Made by a program: the position numbers and the translations under genes. Under the pieces are notes generated by a model, which was not told the origin of the DNA, made no database searches, and saw nothing but the letters and a program-made list of their open reading frames with translations. Positions 16,533-25,616 of a stretch of 64,000 nucleotides of DNA are shown piece after piece; the stretch's first letter is position 1; each line of letters opens with the position of its first letter. Source of the DNA: Dokdonella_A sp049583635 (GTDB lineage Bacteria > Pseudomonadota > Gammaproteobacteria > Xanthomonadales > Rhodanobacteraceae); assembly GCA_049583635.1 (NCBI GenBank), contig JBAUWF010000068.1:1-64000 (forward strand), read 5' to 3'.

Positions 16533-18881
16533 CTATTCGTTCGCGGCAACGCGATGATAGCGGTGGCAAGTGACGCAATCGGCATTGGTCTGCCCCGGAT
16601 TATGACATTCGGCGCAGACCGCCTTGGGATGTGGCAGCAGTCCGCGCGCCAGTTTGCCACTCGCCGCGTCCTTCGCGATGACGTGACAATGGGCGCAGCC
16701 CTGCCCCTTTATCAGGTCGACATGGGGGCCGTGGACGAAGTTGGAAAAACCGACGGCGTCGAAATCGCGCCCGGCGCTTTGCCAGTTGACGGTGGCCGTT
16801 GCGCCGCTCCGGTCCACGGCATGGCAGCGCAGGCACTCGCTGGAACGGGCGCGATCGCTGATACTGTCGCGCAGTGCGGTGGGCAAGGATTGTTTGGGCA
16901 GCGCCGACATCGTGATCGCGGCGTCGATGTAGGCGCGCATGAACGCATCGGCGTGGCCGATCGGTCGGTAGATGAGCGTGCCATCCTTGGGCCGGACGCT
17001 CCAGCCGGCGCTGTCGGCAGGAGCGGGTGGTTGCGCGGCGGGATTGGCAATCATGGTGCGCCATTCCTGCACGGCAGAACGCGCCGCAGCGAGCTGCGCC
17101 AGCAGCCCGTCGACACGCGCGTCGTCCGGCGCTACCGCAAGAGCGCTCGCAATGCGCAGTCGCATGCGCACCGGTGCGCGCGCCGCATCCGCGAACAGAG
17201 CCTTCACCTTCGGATCGTCGGCACCCCCGCCGATGGCGTCGGCCGCGCCGTCCAGTGCGTCGTTCCTGGCTTTCAAGGCGGTTTCAGTGGCCGCCGTGCT
17301 TTTCAGGCATGCGTCCTTTGCGTTGCTGGAACAGGCAAGATCGCGTATGCGCGACGTGATTTGATCCTTGTTCGTCGCCGGCTGCGAAAGCATGATCACG
17401 AGTTCCTGCGTCGTCGGCGCATCGGCAACCGAGCCGATCAAACCGGAAATGTCCCCGCGAAAGCCATTGACTGCGTCCTCCAGATCGGTAGTCGCATTGT
17501 CGGCGCGATCGGCATCCGCGGCGACACCGAGTGCCTTCGCGACGCGACGGCGCAGCCAGGTATGGCTGTCGAGCAGCATGTCGTCCATCAGCCGCTCGAC
17601 GCCGGCAGCGAGCGCGGGACGCAAGGAGGAATCATCGTCGGCATCCGGCCAGTCGCTCGGATCACCGCCGCTGTCCATCAGACTGGCCAATGCCGGCCGC
17701 GTTGCCGCGTCACCGGCAAGCAGCAGTTGCATCGGCCCCGGCACTTGTGTCCCGGTCGGCGCAGTGCTGCTCCATGACACGCCGGTCAGGCCCGAGCCGA
17801 GATCGGGCAATTGCAACGCCAGTATTTCCGAGCCGCGAATCTTCGTCCCATGATGATCGTCGGTTCCGGCGTGATGGCAGCCCGCACACGACGTCTCGTA
17901 ACCGAGCGTGGTCTCGACCCGGCGCGCGGCATCGAGTTTGTGGCAACGGCTGCACTCGAACGGCTGGTCCTTGCCGAAATAGGTATTCTTGTGGCTGCGG
18001 TGATCGAACAGGATCCCGCTGCGCGTGTGGTGAACCGCCCCGAATTCCGGATGACCACCGGCGAAGTTGTCGAATACCACGCGATGGCAGGCTTGGCAGC
18101 GCGTATTGTCGAGATGGGCGATCGGATACATGGCGCCCCGATGCTCCTGATGACAGGTCGCGCACGGGATCGGCTCGCTTTCCTTCGCCTCTGGCGTGCG
18201 GGTAAGCGCAGCGAGCATGAGTCCCGCCGAGCGCCGGCCCTGTGTTTTCGGCATCTTGTCCGTGGTGTCGAGCTTGGCGGGCGCGACGCTGTGTGGGGCA
18301 AGCGCGAACTCGGCCTTGCCGCGGAAATGACATCCCAGACACTTCTTGCTGTCCTTGAGCGCCGTGTCGCTGGCAAATGCGGCGGTGATCCAGCCGCGCA
18401 ACCCGTCGTCGGCGGCGACATGACAGGCACCACAGTTGTTGCGCGCGCCATCCGGCGGTGGAATCGGTTCATGCGCGGCGACCAAGCCACCCGGACTGAT
18501 TGCCGCGAAGCGCCACGCGCCGCCAAACGCCACCGCGAACACGCCGATCGTGGCCGCCACGGCCAGCCAGGCAAGACGCCCGCGGCGCGCGCGCAGGCTC
18601 AGGCGCGGCTGGCACACGGCGCGCCGCGGCGTCGGATGACAGCAACTGCCATCCGGCCCGGGGCCATCGGCGCAGGGTCCGCCGAACACCGCCGGCCGAC
18701 CGCACAGATAGCGGTCACCGATGCGACGCGGTTGGCACTCGCTTTCCAGATGCGCCGGACAGTTGCCGCGGCCGTCGGGCCCGAACGGGCAGGCGTCACC
18801 ATAAGCGGCCCATCCGCAAACCCAGCGCTGATTGGGCCGCTCGTACGGGCTGTCGCGATGGCCGGTCTTCTGTACGCTCAC
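16533..18881 (-). CDS. Membrane-anchored decaheme c-type cytochrome with Cys-rich N-domain
   Basis: 782 residues, GTG start (18881) overlapping the previous stop by 4 bases. Residues 20-93 hold two Cys4 modules (Cys22/31/41/49 and Cys60/70/80-81/90, both ending CQPR). A single membrane helix follows at about 103-122, so the Cys-rich part should face the cytoplasm. The periplasmic part has ten CXXCH sites: six at Cys150, 181, 240, 262, 310 and 332, then a 340-residue heme-free helical stretch, then four at Cys683, 729, 756 and 769. Many extra His residues could be distal ligands. It should move electrons in the periplasm, received from the b-type protein encoded just upstream. I know no named protein with this exact layout. 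Confidence 0.88.
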   Translation of the reverse strand: MSVQKTGHRDSPYERPNQRWVCGWAAYGDACPFGPDGRGNCPAHLESECQPRRIGDRYLCGRPAVFGGPCADGPGPDGSCCHPTPRRAVCQPRLSLRARRGRLAWLAVAATIGVFAVAFGGAWRFAAISPGGLVAAHEPIPPPDGARNNCGACHVAADDGLRGWITAAFASDTALKDSKKCLGCHFRGKAEFALAPHSVAPAKLDTTDKMPKTQGRRSAGLMLAALTRTPEAKESEPIPCATCHQEHRGAMYPIAHLDNTRCQACHRVVFDNFAGGHPEFGAVHHTRSGILFDHRSHKNTYFGKDQPFECSRCHKLDAARRVETTLGYETSCAGCHHAGTDDHHGTKIRGSEILALQLPDLGSGLTGVSWSSTAPTGTQVPGPMQLLLAGDAATRPALASLMDSGGDPSDWPDADDDSSLRPALAAGVERLMDDMLLDSHTWLRRRVAKALGVAADADRADNATTDLEDAVNGFRGDISGLIGSVADAPTTQELVIMLSQPATNKDQITSRIRDLACSSNAKDACLKSTAATETALKARNDALDGAADAIGGGADDPKVKALFADAARAPVRMRLRIASALAVAPDDARVDGLLAQLAAARSAVQEWRTMIANPAAQPPAPADSAGWSVRPKDGTLIYRPIGHADAFMRAYIDAAITMSALPKQSLPTALRDSISDRARSSECLRCHAVDRSGATATVNWQSAGRDFDAVGFSNFVHGPHVDLIKGQGCAHCHVIAKDAASGKLARGLLPHPKAVCAECHNPGQTNADCVTCHRYHRVAANE

Positions 18882-19714
18882 GACAAGCCTCGCGCAAACG
18901 CGTGCACCAGCAGGACGTGCACGAGCACCAGCACCAGCAATGCGCAGGTTGCGGGGATATGCACGAACAGCCAGAGTTTCAACGCGCCCTGCAGCGCGCG
19001 GTGGTAGTCGAGCGTGTCCTTGGTCGCGATGATTTCGTCCAGTTGCTGCGCGAGGCCGCGTTCACGCGCATCGAGGTAGCGGTCCAGCGACCGTAGTTCG
19101 GCGCGCAACCGATGGCAGCGCCGGCTCGACTGCAGCAAGTGCGAAATTGCACCCTGCGGTTTTGCGAGAAACGCGCTTGCGCTGCGCTGGTAAAACTCCG
19201 GCAGTGTGGTGGCATGGCTTTCGCGTGCCGCTTCCACCATAAGCGCTTCGGCTTCCTCGTTAAGCTGACGATAAAACATCGGGATGCGCTCGAAGATCAC
19301 TTCCTCGCCGCGCACCGTCAGCGACGCCGGGGCGAAACGCGACAGGGCAATTCCAACCAGCCCGCTCAGCGCCACCAGCACGAACATGCCGGCGAGCAGG
19401 AACCCCGACGTGCTTTGCGGCCAGCGCCAACCGAGATGGATCAGGAACAGGAACAGGGCCAGCAAGCCCAGATAGACATGCCATTGCAGCCAGGTCGAGG
19501 CGCGCAACAGCGGCGGGTATGGCAGTTTCTTGCGTCGGTTGAACAGCGCCAGCGCGGCAACCAGCGCAAGCAGCAACCAGCCGGAGACGAATGCGATGTC
19601 GCGCAGTGCGAGCGAGCGTGAACCCAGCCACAATGCCAGCAGCGCCGCCGCCAGCAGCGTCAGCAACATCGCGCGCCAGCGGCGTTGGCGCAATCTGGTC
19701 AACGTTCTAGCCAT
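18878..19714 (-). CDS. b-type cytochrome-like integral membrane protein
   Basis: 278 residues from ATG 19714 (the frame is open to 19810, but MARTLTRLRQRRWRAM then a helix is the natural start). Five hydrophobic segments lie at about 16-30, 36-58, 74-94, 104-125 and 245-273. His79 and His93 flank helix 3, and His252 and His266 (with His271 nearby) flank the last helix: each pair is 14 residues apart, the spacing of bis-histidine b hemes in four-helix cytochromes b. A charged helical loop of about 115 residues separates the two halves. It overlaps the cNMP/Fe-S gene by 16 bp and the decaheme gene by 4, so the three are tightly coupled and probably form one complex. Confidence 0.75.
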   Translation of the reverse strand: MARTLTRLRQRRWRAMLLTLLAAALLALWLGSRSLALRDIAFVSGWLLLALVAALALFNRRKKLPYPPLLRASTWLQWHVYLGLLALFLFLIHLGWRWPQSTSGFLLAGMFVLVALSGLVGIALSRFAPASLTVRGEEVIFERIPMFYRQLNEEAEALMVEAARESHATTLPEFYQRSASAFLAKPQGAISHLLQSSRRCHRLRAELRSLDRYLDARERGLAQQLDEIIATKDTLDYHRALQGALKLWLFVHIPATCALLVLVLVHVLLVHAFARGLS

Positions 19715-21489
19715 GCCGCGAGGTGCTGCTTGTCGCGCATGTCGATGCGTATCAGGGCATCGTGCGGGCAGGCGCGCTCGCAGGCCGGCCCGCCGGCGTG
19801 TGAGACGCACAGGTCACACTTGGTCGCCTTTACGATCGGTTCCCCGCGTTGCGCATCCATCATGATGGCGTCGCCACGCGTCGAATCGCGCAGGGCGACC
19901 ATGCGTATGTTGTCGTACGGGCAACTGTTGGCACAGGTGCCACAGCCGACGCAGGTGCGATCGTTTATCACCACCTCGCCGCGAATCGGATCACGGTGAA
20001 TGGCGCCGGTTGGACAACCGATCATGCACACCGGATCCATGCAGTGCATGCACGCGTTGGCAACCATGTAGTGGTCGTGAATACGGCCGTGACGCACGAA
20101 GCGCGGATTGTTGTCATGACCGGCGGCGCAGGCGCGCACGCAATCATCGCAGCGCACGCAGCGATCCATGTCGATCATCATGGTCGCAGTACCATTGATG
20201 AAACGGTTTTCGACCAGGAACTCGATGAATGATGTCTCGATTTCGCCGGTGGCGCGTTCCATGGATTCGCCGTCGGCCGGCAGCGCCGGAATCGCCGACG
20301 CGGGTAGTGTCGGCAGAATCAGTTCCTCGAAGTTGCGTGTCGGCACGCGTACGATGTCGACATAGCCGATCGCGCGCAGGCTGTAGCTGAGCGCCATCTG
20401 GTTCTCGTTGCTGGCGTTGTGCGCGAGCTCGGCCAATCCATAGACGTCGCCGCGGCTCAGATAGCTGACCGTGCGCTCCCCGTTGCCGTGCCGGCGCGAC
20501 AGGCGCGCAAAGCCGGCACGTATCATGATGAGCCCGTTCGGATAGTGTCCCTGCTCGGCGATCAGTGGCTCGTCGGCAAGGCTGAGGCCGGTTCCCTTGT
20601 CGCGCATGCTCCGGTAACTGCCGTACCAGTCGAACGTCCCGAAGGTCTCGAACTCGGCGGTGCGCGCGATTTGGCGCGTCTGCTCCTCGCTCAGTCCCGA
20701 GAGCAGCGGAGCGCTTGCCATCATTGCGGCAAGACCGCGTTCGCGGTAGATCCGGTCAACCCAGTCACGCAGTGCCGTGTCGTATTTGCGCAAGTCACGC
20801 AGACCCTGCCAGCGGATCTCGAGCAAGGCGCAGTCGCCGTCCGCCACCACTGTTGTTGCACGGGGGATTCGCCCAAGCGCGGCAAGCTCGCCAAACAATT
20901 CAAACGTGCCGGCGCCGCTGTTGCCGACCAGTACCGCACTGCGTGTCGCCGCAAGCTTGTCCGCCGACACGCGCGTTGTGATAACGCTTGCGGTCGGTGA
21001 CGCCGCAGCCTGCGGGCGCTGGCCCTCGGCGGAAACGGCACTCGATTGCATTTGCGGATAGCGCCGCGAGTCGCGGCTTTCGGGTGAAATGGGATTGCTC
21101 AGAAGGCGTCGCAGCGACTGCAGCGGGCTCAGTTGTTGTGCTTTCTGCCGGCCGATCTCGACCGGGTCGAGTCCTTCCAGGATTACGCGCACCTTGCCGG
21201 CCAGGATCAGGAACGCCGAATGGCCGTAGTCACCTTCACGCACAATCACTTCGCCATCGCGAAACGTGCGCAGCCGCGTATCGTTCTGCAGGATGCCGTT
21301 CAACGGCAGGCTCGCCGGGAAGCGCGTTGCATCCATCGAGCGAAACGGTTCAACGCGCCGCAGGCGATCGACACTGGCCTGCGTCATCACGCCGGGCGCT
21401 TCACCCTCGGCGACCTCCGCCGCAAACGGCACATCCCAACGCTTGGGTTTGTCCATTCCGACAGCTTCGGTCATGCCGGCACCGGCCAT
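19699..21489 (-). CDS. Cyclic-nucleotide-binding / polyferredoxin protein
   Basis: 596 residues with no signal peptide or membrane helix. Residues about 42-110 and 235-400 look like two cNMP-binding (CAP-type) beta-rolls (FRDGEVIVREGDYGHSAFLILAGKVRV and YPNGLIMIRAGFARLSRR, YLSRGDVYGLAEL). Residues about 440-596 carry four Cys clusters (CVRCDDCVRAC, CMHCMDPVCMIGCP, CVGCGTCANSCP, CDLCVSHAGGPACERACP) in the HybA/DmsB arrangement for four Fe-S centres. It probably feeds or drains electrons at the b-type protein encoded next to it and may be gated by a cyclic nucleotide or another ligand. Whether the first roll keeps the phosphate-binding cassette is unclear; neither shows the full GELAL-RxA signature. 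Confidence 0.85.
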   Translation of the reverse strand: MAGAGMTEAVGMDKPKRWDVPFAAEVAEGEAPGVMTQASVDRLRRVEPFRSMDATRFPASLPLNGILQNDTRLRTFRDGEVIVREGDYGHSAFLILAGKVRVILEGLDPVEIGRQKAQQLSPLQSLRRLLSNPISPESRDSRRYPQMQSSAVSAEGQRPQAAASPTASVITTRVSADKLAATRSAVLVGNSGAGTFELFGELAALGRIPRATTVVADGDCALLEIRWQGLRDLRKYDTALRDWVDRIYRERGLAAMMASAPLLSGLSEEQTRQIARTAEFETFGTFDWYGSYRSMRDKGTGLSLADEPLIAEQGHYPNGLIMIRAGFARLSRRHGNGERTVSYLSRGDVYGLAELAHNASNENQMALSYSLRAIGYVDIVRVPTRNFEELILPTLPASAIPALPADGESMERATGEIETSFIEFLVENRFINGTATMMIDMDRCVRCDDCVRACAAGHDNNPRFVRHGRIHDHYMVANACMHCMDPVCMIGCPTGAIHRDPIRGEVVINDRTCVGCGTCANSCPYDNIRMVALRDSTRGDAIMMDAQRGEPIVKATKCDLCVSHAGGPACERACPHDALIRIDMRDKQHLAAWLER

Positions 21490-21538
21490 GCCCGATAGCT
21501 GTCGGTAGGCAAAAGGTCATGCAGGGCAGCGGCAGGCC

Positions 21539-22603
21539 TCATTGGGTGAAGGCGGTGCCTTTCATCTTGGTCGGAATCTTGCCGTCGAGCGCCGCAAGAC
21601 CACCGGCCTTGCCCTGGACGCCCTTTGCCGCCTTGCCCAAGGCGTCGGCCATCGCGCTGGTAACCTTGCTGTCGGCCGTAACCTTGGCCGGGATGGCCTT
21701 AAATGCGGCGGTGAGTTTCGCATCGCCGGCCGCAGCGACGACCGGAGCGGCCTTGTCACGCGCGTGGTTGACGCGCTCCACCATTGCGGTCTGGAACTTG
21801 CCGCCCTTGTCCTTGACGCTCGCGAGATTGCGCAGGCTCACTTCGAGATCGACCAGCGCGCCGACGGCGTACAGGCGGCGCAGTTCCTCCTTGGTGGCCG
21901 GTCGATTGGTGGGATTGTCCGGCGCTCCGGCCGAGGTGGAAAAATTGTGGCGGATTTCACCTTGCGACCAGCTAACCAGATCAAAATCGCTGCCGGCCTT
22001 GTGGCCGCCGACATTGACCAGTTTCTCGTTGGGTACTGTGTGGCAGCTGAAGCAGTTGGTGGCGATGCCGTAGATCATGTCCGACGTGATCATCCCCTTG
22101 GCGATGGCCGGACCGAGCCGCGCCTTTAGCTGTGCCGGCGTCTCTTTCTTCCGGCCTTCGCCCCATTTCACCGCCTTGGCCGAGGCAACGCCGCCGACCT
22201 TGTTGTGAATGTTGAGCCAGTCGCGCGCTGCGCCGTGGCAGGATTCGCAGGACACGCCCCAAGTCGGTCGCACCTTGTCGTGCTTGATGACCGACGTGTA
22301 GTGGCAATTGAGGCAGGTATCGGAGCGTTTCATCGACTTGATACCCATCGCCGCAAGGATCTTTTTTGCCTCCGGCGTGCGATGCAGTTCTTTGAAGGAA
22401 CTGAAATGATGCGTATGCGTCCACGCCTTGGTTTCAAGGTCGTGGCAGTTGGAGCAGGTGTCCTTGTCGGTTCCGGTCGGGCCGACGATCTTGGCCGCGA
22501 TCTTGGCGGCAGCAGCGGTGGAGTCGTCCTGTGCATGTGTGGCGGTTGCGAATAGGTTCAGGGCCAAGGTCAGCGCAAGCGCCAAGGGAGCTGCGAATTT
22601 CAT
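21539..22603 (-). CDS. Periplasmic tetraheme cytochrome c554-like protein
   Basis: 354 residues. A signal peptide (MKFAAPLALALTLALNLFAT, cleaved near AHA-QDD) precedes four CXXCH motifs at Cys50 (CSNCH), Cys97 (CLNCH), Cys119 (CESCH) and Cys184 (CFSCH). The spacing and WTHTHHFSSF resemble the cytochrome c554 family, known from ammonia oxidisers but widespread. The C-terminal third (about 270-354) is helical and Lys/Ala-rich. GAGGAG stands about 7 bases before the ATG. It lies between the FAD/2Fe-2S reductase and the cNMP/Fe-S gene, so it is likely a soluble electron carrier or oxidoreductase of the block. Confidence 0.88.
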   Translation of the reverse strand: MKFAAPLALALTLALNLFATATHAQDDSTAAAAKIAAKIVGPTGTDKDTCSNCHDLETKAWTHTHHFSSFKELHRTPEAKKILAAMGIKSMKRSDTCLNCHYTSVIKHDKVRPTWGVSCESCHGAARDWLNIHNKVGGVASAKAVKWGEGRKKETPAQLKARLGPAIAKGMITSDMIYGIATNCFSCHTVPNEKLVNVGGHKAGSDFDLVSWSQGEIRHNFSTSAGAPDNPTNRPATKEELRRLYAVGALVDLEVSLRNLASVKDKGGKFQTAMVERVNHARDKAAPVVAAAGDAKLTAAFKAIPAKVTADSKVTSAMADALGKAAKGVQGKAGGLAALDGKIPTKMKGTAFTQ

Positions 22604-22639
22604 GGACGATCTCCTCGGGTTGATGTGGAATGGCGTCGC

Positions 22640-23914
22640 TCAAGCGTTCAGTTCGAGCGGCGAAGTCGGTTGACACACACAGACCAGGCAGGTGCCTTGC
22701 TCGTATTCGAATGCCGGTTCCGACATGTACTTCACTTCGCCGGTGCGGATCGCGGTCTGACAGGTGCCGCAGTTGCCCTGCTCGCACCCCGAGTCTATGG
22801 CGATGCCGTTGGCGCGTGCCAGATCCAGCAATGTGCCGGCAGCCGGCGACCACGACAGCTTGCGTCCGGACTTGCTGAAGCTGACTTCGATTCCAGGTTC
22901 GTCGGAGGCTGCCGCCGCAGTCGGTGGCGGTGCGGCTTTCGGTCCCGGCCCGAACTTCTCGAAATGGATTTGCTCCTTGGGGACACCCCAAGCTTCAAGG
23001 TCTTTCTCCAGCGCCGTCATCATGACCGGCGGTCCGCAGAAGTAGTAGCGATAGTTGTTCGACGGCAACAGTTTCTTCATCAGTTCGACGCTGACGAAAC
23101 CGGCAGTGTGATAATCGCGGTCGAGTACGTCTGTGCCCTCGCGCGCCCTGCTGTAGCACACGTGCAGATGGACATTCGAATGCTCGCGCGCAATCGATTC
23201 GAGATGATCCTTCATCGGATGGTCCGCGGCATCCTTGGCGCCTAGAAAAAACCATGTCTCGCGGCCACTGCCCGATTCGACAATCGCATTGAGCATTGAC
23301 AGCACCGGTGTGATGCCGACGCCGCCGCCGATCAATACCACCGGTTCCTTGCCGCCGGCGTCCAGATGAAAGATTCCGGAGGGTGCCTTGACATCCAGTA
23401 TTGCGTCTTCCTCGACGAGATCGTGGAAGAAGTTCGACGACAGACCCGGCGCCACGTCCTTGCCCGGGGGTGCGCCGAGTCGGCGGATCGAAACGCGGTA
23501 GTAATCCGGTTTGGGCGAATCGGACAGTGAATAGCAGCGCACCACCGGTTTGACCTGGTCTGGAACGTCGAGCCGGAAGGTCAGGAACTGACCGGGTTCG
23601 AAACCCGGAATCGGCTTGCCATCATGTGGCACGAGGTAGAACGAGCAAATGTCGCGGTGCTCGTTCTCGAAGCGTTTCCAGCGCACCTGAAACTTGCGCC
23701 AGCCGCTCCATGCCAGCGATTTCTGATCTTCGACCTGACGCTCGCGCTGCGCTGCCTGAATGCGCAGATCGAACAGTTCATTGGCACGTTGCCGTAATTG
23801 ACCCTGGTGGGCAACGCGCCGCCACGCGCCGACCGCCCCGGCCGAGGCGTAGGCCAATACGGCCAGAACGGTCAGCGCCCCGGCAGTCAGTATCAAGGTG
23901 TCTGCATACGGCAT
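22640..23914 (-). CDS. FAD/NAD(P)H reductase with C-terminal 2Fe-2S domain, membrane-anchored
   Basis: 424 residues. One N-terminal helix (about 4-30) anchors it. Residues about 75-180 are the FAD domain (RCYSLS binds the flavin), 190-320 the NAD(P)H domain (GGGVGITPVLSML; YYFCGPPVMM), and 345-424 a plant-type ferredoxin with Cys377-x4-Cys382-x2-Cys385 and a fourth Cys at 412 or 414. The order FAD-NAD-2Fe2S matches phenol hydroxylase/CDP-6-deoxyglucose-reductase-like or Hmp-like reductases rather than NqrF, in which the ferredoxin comes first. It would inject electrons from NAD(P)H into the cytochrome pathway. ATG 23914; 21 bp after the barrel gene. Confidence 0.88.
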   Translation of the reverse strand: MPYADTLILTAGALTVLAVLAYASAGAVGAWRRVAHQGQLRQRANELFDLRIQAAQRERQVEDQKSLAWSGWRKFQVRWKRFENEHRDICSFYLVPHDGKPIPGFEPGQFLTFRLDVPDQVKPVVRCYSLSDSPKPDYYRVSIRRLGAPPGKDVAPGLSSNFFHDLVEEDAILDVKAPSGIFHLDAGGKEPVVLIGGGVGITPVLSMLNAIVESGSGRETWFFLGAKDAADHPMKDHLESIAREHSNVHLHVCYSRAREGTDVLDRDYHTAGFVSVELMKKLLPSNNYRYYFCGPPVMMTALEKDLEAWGVPKEQIHFEKFGPGPKAAPPPTAAAASDEPGIEVSFSKSGRKLSWSPAAGTLLDLARANGIAIDSGCEQGNCGTCQTAIRTGEVKYMSEPAFEYEQGTCLVCVCQPTSPLELNA

Positions 23915-23935
23915 GAGTGCGAACTTTACTCCAGA

Positions 23936-25591
23936 TCAGAATTGCGTGAGAAGTTCAACGCGCGCACCCCAGCCACCATTGGCACCGGGGTTCTGTACGC
24001 GGAATCCATCCACGCTCACGACGAAACGGCGCCCGAGCGCCTGTTGCAGTTGCACGCCCAGCGCATATTGGTTCGGGTTCTGAACATTGTCGGTACGGTG
24101 ACGCCCGCCGAGTTCGATGATGTACTGCCGGCGGGTGTCGTGCGAGAAAATCTGGTAACCGACCGCGCCGCCCCAGGAATGGCTTGGAGTGCCGCCCAGT
24201 GCGGCGCCATCGCCGTTGAAGTTGCCGATGCCGAAAGACGCGAACAGGATACCGATCGCGCCGAGCGGCCCGCCGGTGGCCGGCCCGCGGGCTGCCGACG
24301 TGAAGTTGTTGATTCCGAGGAATGCATCGGCGTAGAGGTTGTTCTCGGTGTAGGCCGGAACGTAATTGGCCTGGACCGTCAGCAGTTCGCCGTTGTCCGC
24401 CGGTCGCAGGCCGTTGGGTCCGGGCAACGGTTTGTTATCGATCACATGCGAGCCGAGAAAGCGAAATATCGTTCCGACCTTGCCGATGCGCTGCGATGCG
24501 CTTATTCCCCAGTAGAACGCGTCGGACTTCGTATCTGCGACATCGTTGACGTACACAAAGTCCCCATTGAACGTACTCTTCGGATAATCCGCCTGGGTGA
24601 ACAGCCCGTAGAGGTGCGCGTCGCTCGGGTTGCCGTTGCCGTCGTTGACCTGGTTCCAGCCACCGACAAACGTCAACTGCAGGTTCGAACCACCGGTCGG
24701 CAGAAGGTCATTGCGGATGATGCCGAGAGAATCGATTGTGTCGTTGATCAGGATTCCGTCCTGATACGACAGCGGCTGGCGCCCGATCGCGAAACCGTAG
24801 TCCAGCGAGTGCCGATCGTACGGATCGAGTTTCGGAAAGATTTCGCCGAAATCGCCTTCGAAGAACAGCGTCGTCAGGATGCCGTTGTATGGATCCACGC
24901 CCTGGTGCGCGTTGGCCGGATTGCCCTGGTCCTGAAAGATGTAACCGGCGAATTCCCCGCGACGATCGAGCGGCCGCACGCCCGCGACCAGGCGTTCGGT
25001 ACTGGTGAATGAAAGATTCGCGAACAGGTCGAAACGGTTGGCCCATTCGCTGCGCGTCAGGTCGTCTTTCGTGAACGACTGCAGCGCGCTTCGGAACGTA
25101 CCGAACACGGTCAGTTGCGGCTGGATCACTTCTCCGGTCGGCAACGTGTATCCGGGGGGCAGCGGACCGGTGCCTAGGAAATGGGAGCCCAGTTCCAGCA
25201 AAGGTGGCGGACGCTTGGGGATCGAATTCGGGTCGATCTTGACCGCGCGTTCGTTGGAAAGACGGCTGGGTGACTCGGTCTGGCCGCCTTTCTCGTCGGT
25301 TGCCGCGGCTTGCCTTTCCGGTTCAGCCGGCTGCTTGGAGGTCGCCGCGTCCGAATCGGTGTCGTCGGAATCGTCTTCGTCCTCATCCGCCTGCTTTTCC
25401 GATTGCTGCTTGGCGGCAGGGGGGGCTGACGTTGCGTCTTCGCCGTCACCCGCCGCGGCTTGCTGGTCGGATGCGGACGCTTGATCGGACATCCCGCCCG
25501 GTGATTGTGCCTGGTCGCCTGCGTGGACGGCACCACACCACATCAGCGCGACGGCCATGAACAAACTCAGGACAACGCTATTCTCGCGCAT
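23936..25591 (-). CDS. Outer-membrane beta-barrel protein of the cytochrome block
   Basis: 551 residues. GGGGAG lies 6 bases before ATG 25591, whereas ATG 25597 would abut it, so 25591 is chosen. A signal peptide (ending AVHA) is followed by about 100 residues of Gln/Ala/Asp-rich low complexity, including DEDEDDSDDTDSD (about 69-81). From about 150 on, alternating amphipathic strands with Gly/Asn-rich turns and a C-terminal Phe (ELLTQF) mark an outer-membrane barrel of perhaps 16-18 strands; GRQPLSYQDGILINDTID recalls alginate-export-type channels. It sits between two electron-transfer genes, so it may be a conduit or porin serving them. It does not look like MtrB. Confidence 0.78.
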   Translation of the reverse strand: MRENSVVLSLFMAVALMWCGAVHAGDQAQSPGGMSDQASASDQQAAAGDGEDATSAPPAAKQQSEKQADEDEDDSDDTDSDAATSKQPAEPERQAAATDEKGGQTESPSRLSNERAVKIDPNSIPKRPPPLLELGSHFLGTGPLPPGYTLPTGEVIQPQLTVFGTFRSALQSFTKDDLTRSEWANRFDLFANLSFTSTERLVAGVRPLDRRGEFAGYIFQDQGNPANAHQGVDPYNGILTTLFFEGDFGEIFPKLDPYDRHSLDYGFAIGRQPLSYQDGILINDTIDSLGIIRNDLLPTGGSNLQLTFVGGWNQVNDGNGNPSDAHLYGLFTQADYPKSTFNGDFVYVNDVADTKSDAFYWGISASQRIGKVGTIFRFLGSHVIDNKPLPGPNGLRPADNGELLTVQANYVPAYTENNLYADAFLGINNFTSAARGPATGGPLGAIGILFASFGIGNFNGDGAALGGTPSHSWGGAVGYQIFSHDTRRQYIIELGGRHRTDNVQNPNQYALGVQLQQALGRRFVVSVDGFRVQNPGANGGWGARVELLTQF

Positions 25592-25616
25592 GCGCATCTC
25601 CCCGGGATTTCGAAAT

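Noticed and set aside
23936..25591. MtrB-type porin for an Mtr conduit
   Set aside because: No N-terminal CXXC and no MtrB-like sequence; size differs and no decaheme MtrA sits next to it as a separate periplasmic protein.
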